Assembly (NCBI GenBank): GCA_018064245.1
Contig: JAGHVO010000005.1
Coordinates: forward strand, 1 to 41,672
Source: Candidatus Colimorpha pelethequi
GTDB taxonomy: Bacteria > Bacteroidota > Bacteroidia > Bacteroidales > P3
DNA length: 41,672 bases
Reading direction: 5' to 3'
In this document: positions 22,943 through 32,114 of the stretch, piece after piece
How the letters are laid out: the number at the start of each line of letters is the position of its first letter
Position numbering within the stretch: position 1 is the stretch's first letter
Notes under the pieces: model-generated
The model's input: the letters and a program-made list of their open reading frames with translations, nothing else
The model's database searches: none
Told to the model about the DNA's origin: nothing
Translations under genes and position numbers: made by a program

Positions 22943-25900
22943 TGAGAACAGCGGAAACTATCAGGTAACTTTCCTGTATCATCTACCTGATTCGATTGAC
23001 GTAACAGTCCTTGCAAAAGCGCTGACTATTGTAGTCGATGCTCATCCTTACATCAAGTCAAGGATTGTTCTTTCCGACTTAATACCACAATTCGAAGACA
23101 GAAGAGATCAGAAATGGAGCCCTCAAATCATAGACATCGACTCCATCGATGAGGTCAAGCCTGATTTCGGCAAGGCTATGGATCTTACGGCTGGCAATGA
23201 TCTATTCCGAATGGATATATACAGGACTAAGGAAGGCAACTGGCTACTTCAAGATTTTCATCATATTATTTTCGACGCCCCATCGCATCATGTCCTTATC
23301 CGGCATCTGAATGAAGCATATACGGCATTAATGTCTGCCGGTGATGCTCCTCTTGGAGAAATATTGCCGGTGGAGACCGTGAACGGTTTCGACATTGCCC
23401 TGAGGGAAGTGGAAGAGAGAGCCTCCGACAGGTATGAATCCGCCCGGCAATGGTATCTCAATACTTTCTCGAATTGTATGGATATGGAATCTATTCCGCT
23501 CCCTGACGTGTATGACGCTGCAAAAAAACATGACACTTCCTATCGCAAGGTGGAACGTGAACTTGCGCTGAAGTATTCTGACGTGGCTCCTATGCTGGAA
23601 AAATATGGAGTGAAGGAAAGCGTGTTCCTCACTTCTGTTTTCGGTCTTGTGCTGGCTGCTTGGACCGCTGAGTCTAAGGCTTACTTCTGCACCATCTGGC
23701 ACGGCCGAAAAGACCACGACACCCGCAACAGCATATGCATGTGCGTACATTCTTATCCCGTTTATGTGGATGCCTCTCCCGAAACCACCCTGCAGGAGTT
23801 CTTCGACTCGATGTCGGCTCAGACGAAAGGGGCTCGTGAAAATCAGGCATTCGCAATGACCGACTGCGCCCGCGAACTGGGAATACGCACGGACGTAAAT
23901 TTCGCCTACCAAGGTGAAGTGGCTGGCATTCACGGATGCTACATAAAACTTGGCGACGAAGTAATCGAATCAATAGACTTGAGGACCAATCCAGTTGGAC
24001 TGAAACTCTCTTTTGAACTTTTCAAGAACGGCGATTCCTATCTCATTCGTGCCGAATACAATGCCTCCGACTACTCTGAAGCACTCATCAACAACATGAT
24101 AGACAGTTACTGTGCTGGCGTGAAGTCTCTCGCGAATGCAGACACAATAGGACAGATGGAATTCTGCAACAACGAACAGTTGCGGTTGCTGGATTCTTTC
24201 AATATAAAGAGTAATCCTGTTTCTGCCGACGAGGACGCCGACCAGACCGTACTCTCTCTCTTCAAGAGAACAGCAAAGCAGTATCCTGACAACATTGCAG
24301 CCGTATATAAGGACAAGAAATATACTTATAAGGAACTTGACGAACTTACAGACAGCATTGGCGGACTCATCTACAGCAAGGTTAGGGACTGCGGCAAGGA
24401 GGAACCTGTGGTATCTATCCTCATCCCGAGAAACGAATACATCCTCATCCTGCCATTAGCGGCAATGAAAGCAGGATGTGCCTATCAGCCTCTCGACCCT
24501 AGCTACCCCCAGGAGCGACTTAACTTCATGGTGAAGGATGCTGATGCAGCCTTGCTCTTGGCCGATGATAGCCTTCGCGATATCATTACGGAATATAATG
24601 GCGAGGTGCTGCTCACCAGCGACCTTGGCGGCTCAACTCTCAACTCTAAACTCTCAACTCTAAACTCTAAACTCACGCCTCAGAGCCTATTTATTCTGCT
24701 CTACACCTCTGGCTCCACTGGTGTGCCCAAGGGCGTGATGCTGGAACACCAGAACCTCGTGGCATTCATCAAGTTCTATCGCCGCTACTACGACCTCAAA
24801 CCTGAACATAATGTAGCTGCATACGCCTCTTTCGGATTCGACGCCAACATGATGGACCTCTATCCTGCTTTGACCACTGGCGCTACCGTCCACATTATTC
24901 CTGAGGATATACGACTTGACCTCGTGGCTATTAACGACTATTTTGAGGCGAACGATATCACTCATGGTTTCTTCACTACTCAGGTGGGCGTCCAGTTCCT
25001 GCAAAACACCGACAATCACTCTCTCAAGCACCTCAGTGTGGGCGGCGAGAAACTAATCAGCGTCGAACCAGCCTCTGGCTACTCTTTCCATAATCTTTAT
25101 GGTCCTACCGAGTGCACTGTTTTCGTAACTGTCTGCCCTGTTCTCAAAAAGGAACCTAACATCCCTATCGGCAAGTCTAACGACTTGGTTGATTGCTATG
25201 TGGTGGACAAGCAGTTGCACCGCATGCCCGTAGGCGCTGCGGGTGAACTTGTTGTTGCCGGCAAGCAGGTGGGTCGTGGCTACCTCAACCGCCCCGACAA
25301 GACCGCTGAGGCGTTCTTCACCATAAACGGCGAACGTGCCTACCACACTGGCGACATCGTGCGTTACCGTGAGGATGGCAACATTGAGTTCGTGGGCCGT
25401 AAGGACGGACAGGTGAAGATACGCGGTTTCCGAATCGAGCTGAAGGAGGTTGAGGCTGTAATCCGCGATTTTGCTGGCATCAACGACGTTACCGTGCAGG
25501 CTTTTGATGACTCTAACGGTGGTAAGTTCATCGCTGCGTTCATTGTCAGCGAAAACGAGGTGGACATAAACGCCCTCAACGCCTTCATCTTAGACCAGAA
25601 ACCGCCTTACATGGTGCCTGCTGTTACTATGCAGATTGAGAAGATACCTCTCAACGTAAACCAGAAAGTGGATAAGAAGGCACTGCCTAAACCGGAACTG
25701 AAGGCCAATGCAGGCGGTGATGCTCCAGTTGCCCCTCTTAATGCACTGGAGAAGGAACTGAAGGCTATCATTGCGTCCGTAGTGAACACCGAAGATTTCA
25801 ATATTACGGATGTGCTGGGCTACGTAGGTCTCACCTCCATCACAAGCATAAAGCTCGCTACGCTCATCTATAAAAAGTATGGTATTCAGATTCCTGCAAA

Positions 25901-28900
25901 CACACTGGCAAAGACTGGTACGCTGCAAAGCATAGAGAATGAAATCCTTGAGATGTGGATGAGCGGAGGCGCAGCTCCTGCTGCAGGTGATGCAACCAAA
26001 CCGGCAGACTCCCCACTCTCAACCCTCCACTCCCCCCTGACCTATCCGCAGACGGGTGTCTATATCGATTGCATGAAGAACCCTGGCAGCACTCTCTATA
26101 ACATACCACAGAAACTCATTTTTTCCAAGAATATCACCGCGGAGGAACTTCAGAATGCCGTAAGGGCTACCGTTGCAAACCACCAGAGTTTCAATTTGTC
26201 CTTTGGCAACGTGGATGGTAATATATGCCAAATATTGAATGAAAAGGTGCCCGTTCATGTTCCTATAAGTGAACTTTCTGAGAGTGATTTGGATGCTTTC
26301 CAGCGCGACTTCGTCCGTCCGTTCAATCTGGCACAGGCTCCTTTGTTCCGCTTCGAGATAGTCAAGACCCCAAGCAACATCCATCTCCTTATGGATTTGC
26401 ATCACCTTATTGCCGACGGTGGCTCGGTTAATATTCTCGTTAATGAGATTTCAGCCCGTCTGAACGGTGAGGAAGTGGAGCCGGAGAACTACACCTATAT
26501 GCAGTTCGCATCCGACCAGAAGGCTGCCGACGGTGATGAAGAATATCTGGCTGCCAAGGCTTTCTTCGATGCACGTCTGGCTGGCTGCGAGGGTGCAAGC
26601 GAGATAACCAGCGATATGCCTAAGGACGACGCTGCCCTGCATACCATCAAGCGAATAACTTGTCCCGTGAACAGGATTCCTGTGGAGCGTCTGGCTAAGA
26701 GTATCGGTGTGACGCCGATGAACGTCTATCTTGCCGCCGCCTATTACACGGTGAGCCGTTTCGTAAACAGCAAGCAGGTGTATCTCGGCACCATATCTAA
26801 CGGTCGTAGTAACCTACGGACATATAATACCATGGGTATGTTCGTCAACACGTTGGCGCTGAGCAGTGATATCAACAATCAGAAGGTCAGCGAATACATT
26901 GCCGAGACAGCCGACAACTTCCTCCAGACCATCGCTCACGAACAATACCCCTTCGCGCAGATCGCCGCCGACTATGGCTTCAGGCCTGAGATTATGTTCG
27001 AGTATCAGGTGGGTGTGCTTAACGACCAGGTGGTTCGTGGCGAGAAAGCCATACTCGAAGGCCTTACGCTCGACCTTGCCAAGTTCAAGCTCAAGATAGC
27101 TATTTATGGTTCTGCGGACGCTGGGCACGAGATTGTGATTGGCTACGATGAGTCTGTTTATTCTCCTGAGTTGGCTGCCTGCTTCACCGAGGCCTACAAG
27201 TGTGCCATTGATAACTTTGTCACCCACCCTGACGCTCTCGTGAAGAATATATCAATAATGAGCGACGCGCAGAGGGCTAAGGTTGAGACCATGCGTACCA
27301 TCGCGCTTACGGACGTACCGTTCAAGCGCTTCTACGAACCGATAGCGTACTGGGCAGAAAAAACGCCTGAGTCGCTTGCCGTATATGCCTGCGACCGCCA
27401 GTTGACATTCCGCGAGTTCAACGCGGAGTGTAACCGTGTGGCGCACGCGCTGATGGCTAAGGGTGTTAAGCGCGGCGACCGTGTGGTGCTTCTCCTGCCT
27501 CGCACCAGTCAGGTATTGTGCTGCATTTTCGGCGTTAGCAAGACGGGGGCCGCTTACATCCCTTGCGACCCTGCCTATCCTGCCGAGAGGATAAACCTCA
27601 TTATCGAAGATTCTGAGGCCTCATACGTCATTACCACCAGCGAGCATATGGCAGAGTATGATGGTAAGGCTATTCTCGTTGATGAGCTGTTTGCATATAA
27701 CGAAGGAGATTGCCTCAATAATCCGTGCGTTGACGTAAGTCCTGATGATCTCGTATATCTTATCTATACTTCTGGCTCTACGGGCCGTCCTAAGGGCGTT
27801 ATGCTCCGTCATGCCGGCATCTGCAGTTATCTGTACGACCATCCCGCAAACAAGCATATCCACGCACTCGTAACAGAGGGCGTCAAGGCTTATCTCTGCA
27901 TCACCACGCTCTCTTTCGATATGTCTCTAAAAGAGTATGGCGTTGCCTTGCATAATGGCATAACGGCAGTGCTTGCCAATGAGGACGAGGTGAATAATCC
28001 TATGCTTCTTGCGGAACTGTTCCGTAAGACTGGCGCTCAGGCTATCAACGGCACGCCTTCGCGCATACTTAACTGTATGGAGAGCGTGGAGTTCTGTGAG
28101 GCTTTGTCGAAGTGCAAGGTTATAATGTGCGGCGGCGAGAAATACTCCGACAGGCTTCTTCAAAGACTCCATGACATGAAGCTGCGTATCTTCAATACTT
28201 ACGGTCCTACTGAGATAACCGTATCGTCGAACTGTGCGGAACTGACAAATACCGACCAGATTTCCATCGGTCAGCCTTTGCTTAACTACACCGAATTCGT
28301 AGTGGATTCCGATGGCAATGAGCTGCCTGTGGGAGTGGTTGGCGAACTCTATATCGGTGGCCCTGGCGTAGCTCGCGGCTACAATAACCTGCCTGAGCAG
28401 ACAGCCGAACGCTTCATTGAGTATCAGGGAATCAGGGTATATCGTTCGGGTGACTATGCTCGATGGCTGCCTGACGGACGCGTAGATGTGCTCGGTCGTC
28501 TTGACAATCAGGTGAAGCTCAACGGCTTGCGCATAGAACTTGGCGAGGTGGAAAGTGTTATCTCAAAGGTTGAGGGCGTCAAGCAGACCGTCGTGCTTAT
28601 CCGCAACATTGACGGTCGTGACCATTTGTCTGCCTATTACGTTGCTGATCGAGTCATTGACATTGAAGACATGAAGCAGCAGATAGGTCAGACGCTTACT
28701 CACTATATGGTGCCTACAGCCTACATGCAGATGGAAAAGTTCCCTCTGACTCCTAACGGCAAGACGGACGTGAAGAACCTTCCTATCCCTCTGCTCGCTA
28801 AACTCGGCGGCGATTATGTGGCTCCGAGGAATAAGATGGAGGAGGACTTCTGCCATATCTTCGAAACCATTCTTGACTTGGAGAAGGTGAGTGCGGCAGA

Positions 28901-30296
28901 CTCGTTCTTCGAACTGGGTGGCACTTCGCTCACTGCCACGCGTGTGATTATCGAGGCTAAGAATGTGGGGTATGAGGTGGCTTATGCCGATGTGTTCAGT
29001 CATCCGACGGCTCAGCAACTGGCTCAGCTCGTTGGCGGTGACGACAATGATGATTATGCCGACCCAGAGGTGACGGACTATGACTATACAAAGATAAACG
29101 CCCTGCTTGCGAAGAATAACCTTGACAGTTTCCTCAATGGCGAGCGGCTGACTCTCGGCGACGTTCTGCTGACAGGTGCCAATGGCTATCTCGGCATACA
29201 CGTCCTGCACAACTTGATAGAGAATCATTTGAAGCAGAATCCGCAGTATAAGATTTACTGTCTTGTGCGTCACGGAAAGAACGGTGTAAGCAGCGAATCC
29301 CGCTTGAGAAATCTCCTTTTCTATTATTTTGAGAAGAGTTACAAGGAATTGTTTGGCAAGCAGCTCATCGTCATTGACGGAGATGTGACAAACCCGGCCG
29401 CCTTTGACCAGGTCACCCTGCCTGCCGACGGTGATACTCCGCTAACGGTCATTAACTGCGCCGCCATAGTCAAGCACTTCTCTGAAGGTACGGAGATTGA
29501 GGACATCAACATCGGCGGACTGCAGAACTGTGTGGACTACTGTCTGAAGACTGGCTCACGCCTGATACAGACCAGTACCAACAGTACCGGCGGACTCTCT
29601 GTGAACGGTTATCCTGACCCGAAGTCCGACTTCAGCGAACAGGTGCTTTTCTTCGGACAAAGTCTGACGAGTAAATACACTCACTCTAAGTTCCTCGCCG
29701 AGCGTATTGTCCTTGAGGCTGTCGTTGAGAAGGGTCTTGTGGCTAAGGTTGTCCGTCTTGGTAACCTTGCCCCTCGTGTCTCCGATGGTGAGTTCCAGAT
29801 TAATTTCCGCAGCAATTCGGCAATGGGACGTCTGCATATCTTCCAGATGCTGGGCGTATGCAGTTATGGTGTTGCCATGAACAGAATGGAGTTCTCGCCT
29901 ATCGATGAGGTAGCCGAGGCGCTGTTGCTCCTCTCCACCACCCCTCGCGAGTGCTGCGTCTTCCACCCGTTCAACAATCACATGGTAATGTTGGGCGACA
30001 TTATACGCGAAATGGCAAAGACTCTTGGTGTCAGCATCGAAGAGGTTGAGGAGAAAACGTTCAAGCAGAAGCTTGATGAGGCTGCGGCTGATCCGGAGAA
30101 GGCAAAGATTCTCCAGTCGATGCTTGCCTACAACGCTACGAGCAAGGTGAAGTTGGCAGGATTCCTGAAATATAACCCTTATACCATTCAGGTGCTTGCC
30201 CGCCTCGGTTTCCACTGGAACGTCACCTCATGGGACTACGTTCAGCGCTTCATCAAAGCCATCGCCGCACTCGATTTCTTCGAAGACAAAAGATAG
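22881..30296 (+). CDS. Two-module nonribosomal peptide synthetase with terminal reductase (C-A-T-C-A-T-R)
   Basis: 2471 residues. C1 spans about 1-430 (YPLSQTQMG start; active-site motif HHIIFDA at 127-133, with Ala for the usual Gly). A1 is about 455-940 (LYTSGSTG near 606, NLYGPTE, YHTGD). T1 has GLTS with Ser986. C2 is about 1050-1470 with canonical HHLIADG at 1174-1180. A2 is about 1490-1960 (IYTSGSTG near 1626, TYGPTE). T2 has LGGTS, Ser2016. The C-terminal thioester reductase starts near 2090 (TGANGYLG; YxxxK at Tyr2266/Lys2270). The enzyme should join two amino acids and release the product with NAD(P)H as an aldehyde or alcohol. A leading C domain suggests an N-acyl starter. A phosphopantetheinyl transferase must come from elsewhere. 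Proline is mostly CCT here, unlike CCC in core genes. Confidence 0.93.
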   Translation: MNTYPLSQTQMGIYLACQNIDENSGNYQVTFLYHLPDSIDVTVLAKALTIVVDAHPYIKSRIVLSDLIPQFEDRRDQKWSPQIIDIDSIDEVKPDFGKAMDLTAGNDLFRMDIYRTKEGNWLLQDFHHIIFDAPSHHVLIRHLNEAYTALMSAGDAPLGEILPVETVNGFDIALREVEERASDRYESARQWYLNTFSNCMDMESIPLPDVYDAAKKHDTSYRKVERELALKYSDVAPMLEKYGVKESVFLTSVFGLVLAAWTAESKAYFCTIWHGRKDHDTRNSICMCVHSYPVYVDASPETTLQEFFDSMSAQTKGARENQAFAMTDCARELGIRTDVNFAYQGEVAGIHGCYIKLGDEVIESIDLRTNPVGLKLSFELFKNGDSYLIRAEYNASDYSEALINNMIDSYCAGVKSLANADTIGQMEFCNNEQLRLLDSFNIKSNPVSADEDADQTVLSLFKRTAKQYPDNIAAVYKDKKYTYKELDELTDSIGGLIYSKVRDCGKEEPVVSILIPRNEYILILPLAAMKAGCAYQPLDPSYPQERLNFMVKDADAALLLADDSLRDIITEYNGEVLLTSDLGGSTLNSKLSTLNSKLTPQSLFILLYTSGSTGVPKGVMLEHQNLVAFIKFYRRYYDLKPEHNVAAYASFGFDANMMDLYPALTTGATVHIIPEDIRLDLVAINDYFEANDITHGFFTTQVGVQFLQNTDNHSLKHLSVGGEKLISVEPASGYSFHNLYGPTECTVFVTVCPVLKKEPNIPIGKSNDLVDCYVVDKQLHRMPVGAAGELVVAGKQVGRGYLNRPDKTAEAFFTINGERAYHTGDIVRYREDGNIEFVGRKDGQVKIRGFRIELKEVEAVIRDFAGINDVTVQAFDDSNGGKFIAAFIVSENEVDINALNAFILDQKPPYMVPAVTMQIEKIPLNVNQKVDKKALPKPELKANAGGDAPVAPLNALEKELKAIIASVVNTEDFNITDVLGYVGLTSITSIKLATLIYKKYGIQIPANTLAKTGTLQSIENEILEMWMSGGAAPAAGDATKPADSPLSTLHSPLTYPQTGVYIDCMKNPGSTLYNIPQKLIFSKNITAEELQNAVRATVANHQSFNLSFGNVDGNICQILNEKVPVHVPISELSESDLDAFQRDFVRPFNLAQAPLFRFEIVKTPSNIHLLMDLHHLIADGGSVNILVNEISARLNGEEVEPENYTYMQFASDQKAADGDEEYLAAKAFFDARLAGCEGASEITSDMPKDDAALHTIKRITCPVNRIPVERLAKSIGVTPMNVYLAAAYYTVSRFVNSKQVYLGTISNGRSNLRTYNTMGMFVNTLALSSDINNQKVSEYIAETADNFLQTIAHEQYPFAQIAADYGFRPEIMFEYQVGVLNDQVVRGEKAILEGLTLDLAKFKLKIAIYGSADAGHEIVIGYDESVYSPELAACFTEAYKCAIDNFVTHPDALVKNISIMSDAQRAKVETMRTIALTDVPFKRFYEPIAYWAEKTPESLAVYACDRQLTFREFNAECNRVAHALMAKGVKRGDRVVLLLPRTSQVLCCIFGVSKTGAAYIPCDPAYPAERINLIIEDSEASYVITTSEHMAEYDGKAILVDELFAYNEGDCLNNPCVDVSPDDLVYLIYTSGSTGRPKGVMLRHAGICSYLYDHPANKHIHALVTEGVKAYLCITTLSFDMSLKEYGVALHNGITAVLANEDEVNNPMLLAELFRKTGAQAINGTPSRILNCMESVEFCEALSKCKVIMCGGEKYSDRLLQRLHDMKLRIFNTYGPTEITVSSNCAELTNTDQISIGQPLLNYTEFVVDSDGNELPVGVVGELYIGGPGVARGYNNLPEQTAERFIEYQGIRVYRSGDYARWLPDGRVDVLGRLDNQVKLNGLRIELGEVESVISKVEGVKQTVVLIRNIDGRDHLSAYYVADRVIDIEDMKQQIGQTLTHYMVPTAYMQMEKFPLTPNGKTDVKNLPIPLLAKLGGDYVAPRNKMEEDFCHIFETILDLEKVSAADSFFELGGTSLTATRVIIEAKNVGYEVAYADVFSHPTAQQLAQLVGGDDNDDYADPEVTDYDYTKINALLAKNNLDSFLNGERLTLGDVLLTGANGYLGIHVLHNLIENHLKQNPQYKIYCLVRHGKNGVSSESRLRNLLFYYFEKSYKELFGKQLIVIDGDVTNPAAFDQVTLPADGDTPLTVINCAAIVKHFSEGTEIEDINIGGLQNCVDYCLKTGSRLIQTSTNSTGGLSVNGYPDPKSDFSEQVLFFGQSLTSKYTHSKFLAERIVLEAVVEKGLVAKVVRLGNLAPRVSDGEFQINFRSNSAMGRLHIFQMLGVCSYGVAMNRMEFSPIDEVAEALLLLSTTPRECCVFHPFNNHMVMLGDIIREMAKTLGVSIEEVEEKTFKQKLDEAAADPEKAKILQSMLAYNATSKVKLAGFLKYNPYTIQVLARLGFHWNVTSWDYVQRFIKAIAALDFFEDKR
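24634..24675 (+). repeat. In-frame array of six 7-bp (C/A)AACTCT repeats inside the NRPS A1 domain
   Basis: Six tandem 7-mers of the form (C/A)AACTC(T/A) total 42 bp (14 codons) and encode STLNSKLSTLNSKLT just before the A3 motif. The same unit fills spacers at 22650-22710 and 785-803. The array therefore looks like spacer repeat sequence inserted or expanded within a coding region without breaking the frame. Confidence 0.75.
26011..26038 (+). repeat. Degenerate copy of the same repeat in the T1-C2 linker
   Basis: CCCACTCTCAACCCTCCACTCC encodes PLSTLHSPL between the carrier domain and the second condensation domain. It is a C-rich variant of the AACTCT repeat and lies in a flexible interdomain linker, where an insertion would be tolerated. 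Confidence 0.5.
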
Positions 30297-30390
30297 TTGA
30301 CAGTTGCATCCATGCCTCCCAGTTTTATTCATGTACTAGAGCCATTCGCGTAAAAAAACAGTGCCGTAGGCATCAAACTATCGTTATCGT

Positions 30391-30398
30391 TACATTTG
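30391..30398 (+). promoter_or_regulatory. Possible -7 element before the MATE/ATPase gene
   Basis: TACATTTG fits the Bacteroidota TAnnTTTG element and lies 26 bp before the ATG at 30424. There is no clear -33 box. The 127-bp gap from the NRPS stop also holds TGCCGTAGGCA and a tandem TCGTTATCGTTA. The transporter may have its own promoter in addition to read-through. Confidence 0.4.
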
Positions 30399-30423
30399 CG
30401 AAAACTTGAATCAAAATCATCAA

Positions 30424-32103
30424 ATGAAACGAAATTCATATCTTATAGGCAAGGCATTCAAGAACTACCTTACGGCATCGGTGCTCACCGTCGCCGCGAC
30501 ACAGGTAGCCAACATCGTTGACGCATCCATCGTCGGCAACCTCATCGGACCAGAGGGACTGGCTGCCGTAAACCTCTGCCAACCTCTGTTGCAGGCGTTT
30601 TTTGCCACGTCAATATTGTATGTGGCAAGCACCACTATGCTTGCTGGCATTGCCATCGGCAAGGGCGACAAGGTTAAGGCGAACAAGCTTTTCACATTCT
30701 CTCTCATTGTGTCGCTGATACTCGGCGCGGTATTCATCATAGGCGGACTGGCGGCATTTAATCCGCTGTCACATCTGCTGTGCAACTCCGATAGCATGCG
30801 CCCGCTGATGAACAAGTTTATGTTCGTCACCATACTCTCATCCATTCCGCAACTGCTGATGTACGCGTTAAACCAGTTCGTTACCGTGGATGGCTCGCCG
30901 AAGCTCGTCACACGCGCCGTCATCGTCGGCAATATCTTCAACATCCTCTTCGACCTCATCTTCATCAAATACTGCGGATGGGGCATTGCCGGCGCGGCAT
31001 GGGCTACGTTCATCATGTATATAGTGTGCATACTCATGGTGCTGCCGCATTTCCGCAAGAAGGATACGCTGCGGCTGAACATTCCAAAGGCTGGAGAGAT
31101 AGGCTACAGACAGATTATGTCCTTCGGACTGCCGCTTTTCTTCAGCACCGTGTTGCTGTCTGTGCAGATGCTTGGCAGCAACTATGTGGCAAGCACATAT
31201 CTTGGCGATGGCGGCCTTATTGCTCTCGCCGTATGTATGCAGCTGTTCTCCTTCTCCATGATTATCCTATCGGGAACGCTGCGTACTATCCAGCCCGTAG
31301 GCTCTATCCTCAAAGGCTTGGGCGACGACCGCGGCATGATATTCCTACTGCAACGGGCATACACCTTCCTGATAATATGCCTCACCATATATACCGTTGC
31401 CATCATTGCGTTCCCTACGCAGATTTCGGCACTCCTCGGCGCAACCAACGAGGCTTCGTTGCCTGTAATCCTGAAGGCTCTGCCGCTTTTCTCGCTGCAC
31501 ATCATCATGCAGGCATTGCTCTACAACCTTATGCCGGTGTATCAGTTCTATAATCACAAACGTCTCGCCTTCTTCCTTTCCATCGCGCAGACGCTGCTTC
31601 CTGTCATTGGCTTTTGGGCTTTGCGGGGAGGATGGATAGGATTCTTCATCGGACAGTCCATCGTTGCCCTCGTCATCATTATCAGTACTATCGTAATACG
31701 CCGCAAGGACAAGTCGCTGATGCCTATATTCCTTATTCCGAGAAACAGTGGAAAGCCTATCTACGACGTTACCATCGAAACCACCATAGAGGCTCTCGGC
31801 AAGACTATGAACGACCTCAACGCCTTTCTGCTATCACAGGGCTGGGACGAGAAAAAGGCTAACCGATACCTCCTGTGCACGGAGGAATTGGTGAAGAACA
31901 TCGTCATGCACGGGCACGCTAAATATGTCGATATTCGGGCTACCGACAGCGTCATATCCCTCCACGATGACGGCAAGCCCTTCAATCCACTGAAGTATAA
32001 GTGTGAGGGCGAAGGCCTGGGACTTAAAATCGTTCACGGCTTAGACCTGTCCATCAAATACGATTACCGTTTCAACCAGAATATGGTGACCATAACCGTA
32101 TGA
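30424..32103 (+). CDS. MATE-family exporter fused to an RsbW-like ATPase (HATPase_c_2) domain
   Basis: 559 residues from the ATG at 30424; a TTG at 30406 is an alternative start. Residues 1 to about 435 form a twelve-helix MATE-type transporter, with paired halves and sequences such as NIVDASIVGNLIGPEGLAAVN and GWGIAGAAWAT. Residues about 440-559 form a GHKL ATPase domain of the RsbW/SpoIIAB type. It carries the N box TEELVKNIVMHG near 486-497, the G1 motif LHDDGKPFNPL and the G2 motif GEGLGLKIVHGL. MATE proteins export small molecules using Na+ or H+ gradients. RsbW-type domains phosphorylate STAS partners. Physical fusion of the two is unusual and fits with the STAS gene at 22253. Proline codons are often CCG, unlike the NRPS. 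Confidence 0.9.
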   Translation: MKRNSYLIGKAFKNYLTASVLTVAATQVANIVDASIVGNLIGPEGLAAVNLCQPLLQAFFATSILYVASTTMLAGIAIGKGDKVKANKLFTFSLIVSLILGAVFIIGGLAAFNPLSHLLCNSDSMRPLMNKFMFVTILSSIPQLLMYALNQFVTVDGSPKLVTRAVIVGNIFNILFDLIFIKYCGWGIAGAAWATFIMYIVCILMVLPHFRKKDTLRLNIPKAGEIGYRQIMSFGLPLFFSTVLLSVQMLGSNYVASTYLGDGGLIALAVCMQLFSFSMIILSGTLRTIQPVGSILKGLGDDRGMIFLLQRAYTFLIICLTIYTVAIIAFPTQISALLGATNEASLPVILKALPLFSLHIIMQALLYNLMPVYQFYNHKRLAFFLSIAQTLLPVIGFWALRGGWIGFFIGQSIVALVIIISTIVIRRKDKSLMPIFLIPRNSGKPIYDVTIETTIEALGKTMNDLNAFLLSQGWDEKKANRYLLCTEELVKNIVMHGHAKYVDIRATDSVISLHDDGKPFNPLKYKCEGEGLGLKIVHGLDLSIKYDYRFNQNMVTITV

Positions 32104-32114
32104 TTACAATAAAA

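Noticed and set aside
28563-30215. Long minus-strand frames within the NRPS gene
   Set aside because: The plus-strand frame is a continuous NRPS with all motifs in order, so these are shadows.
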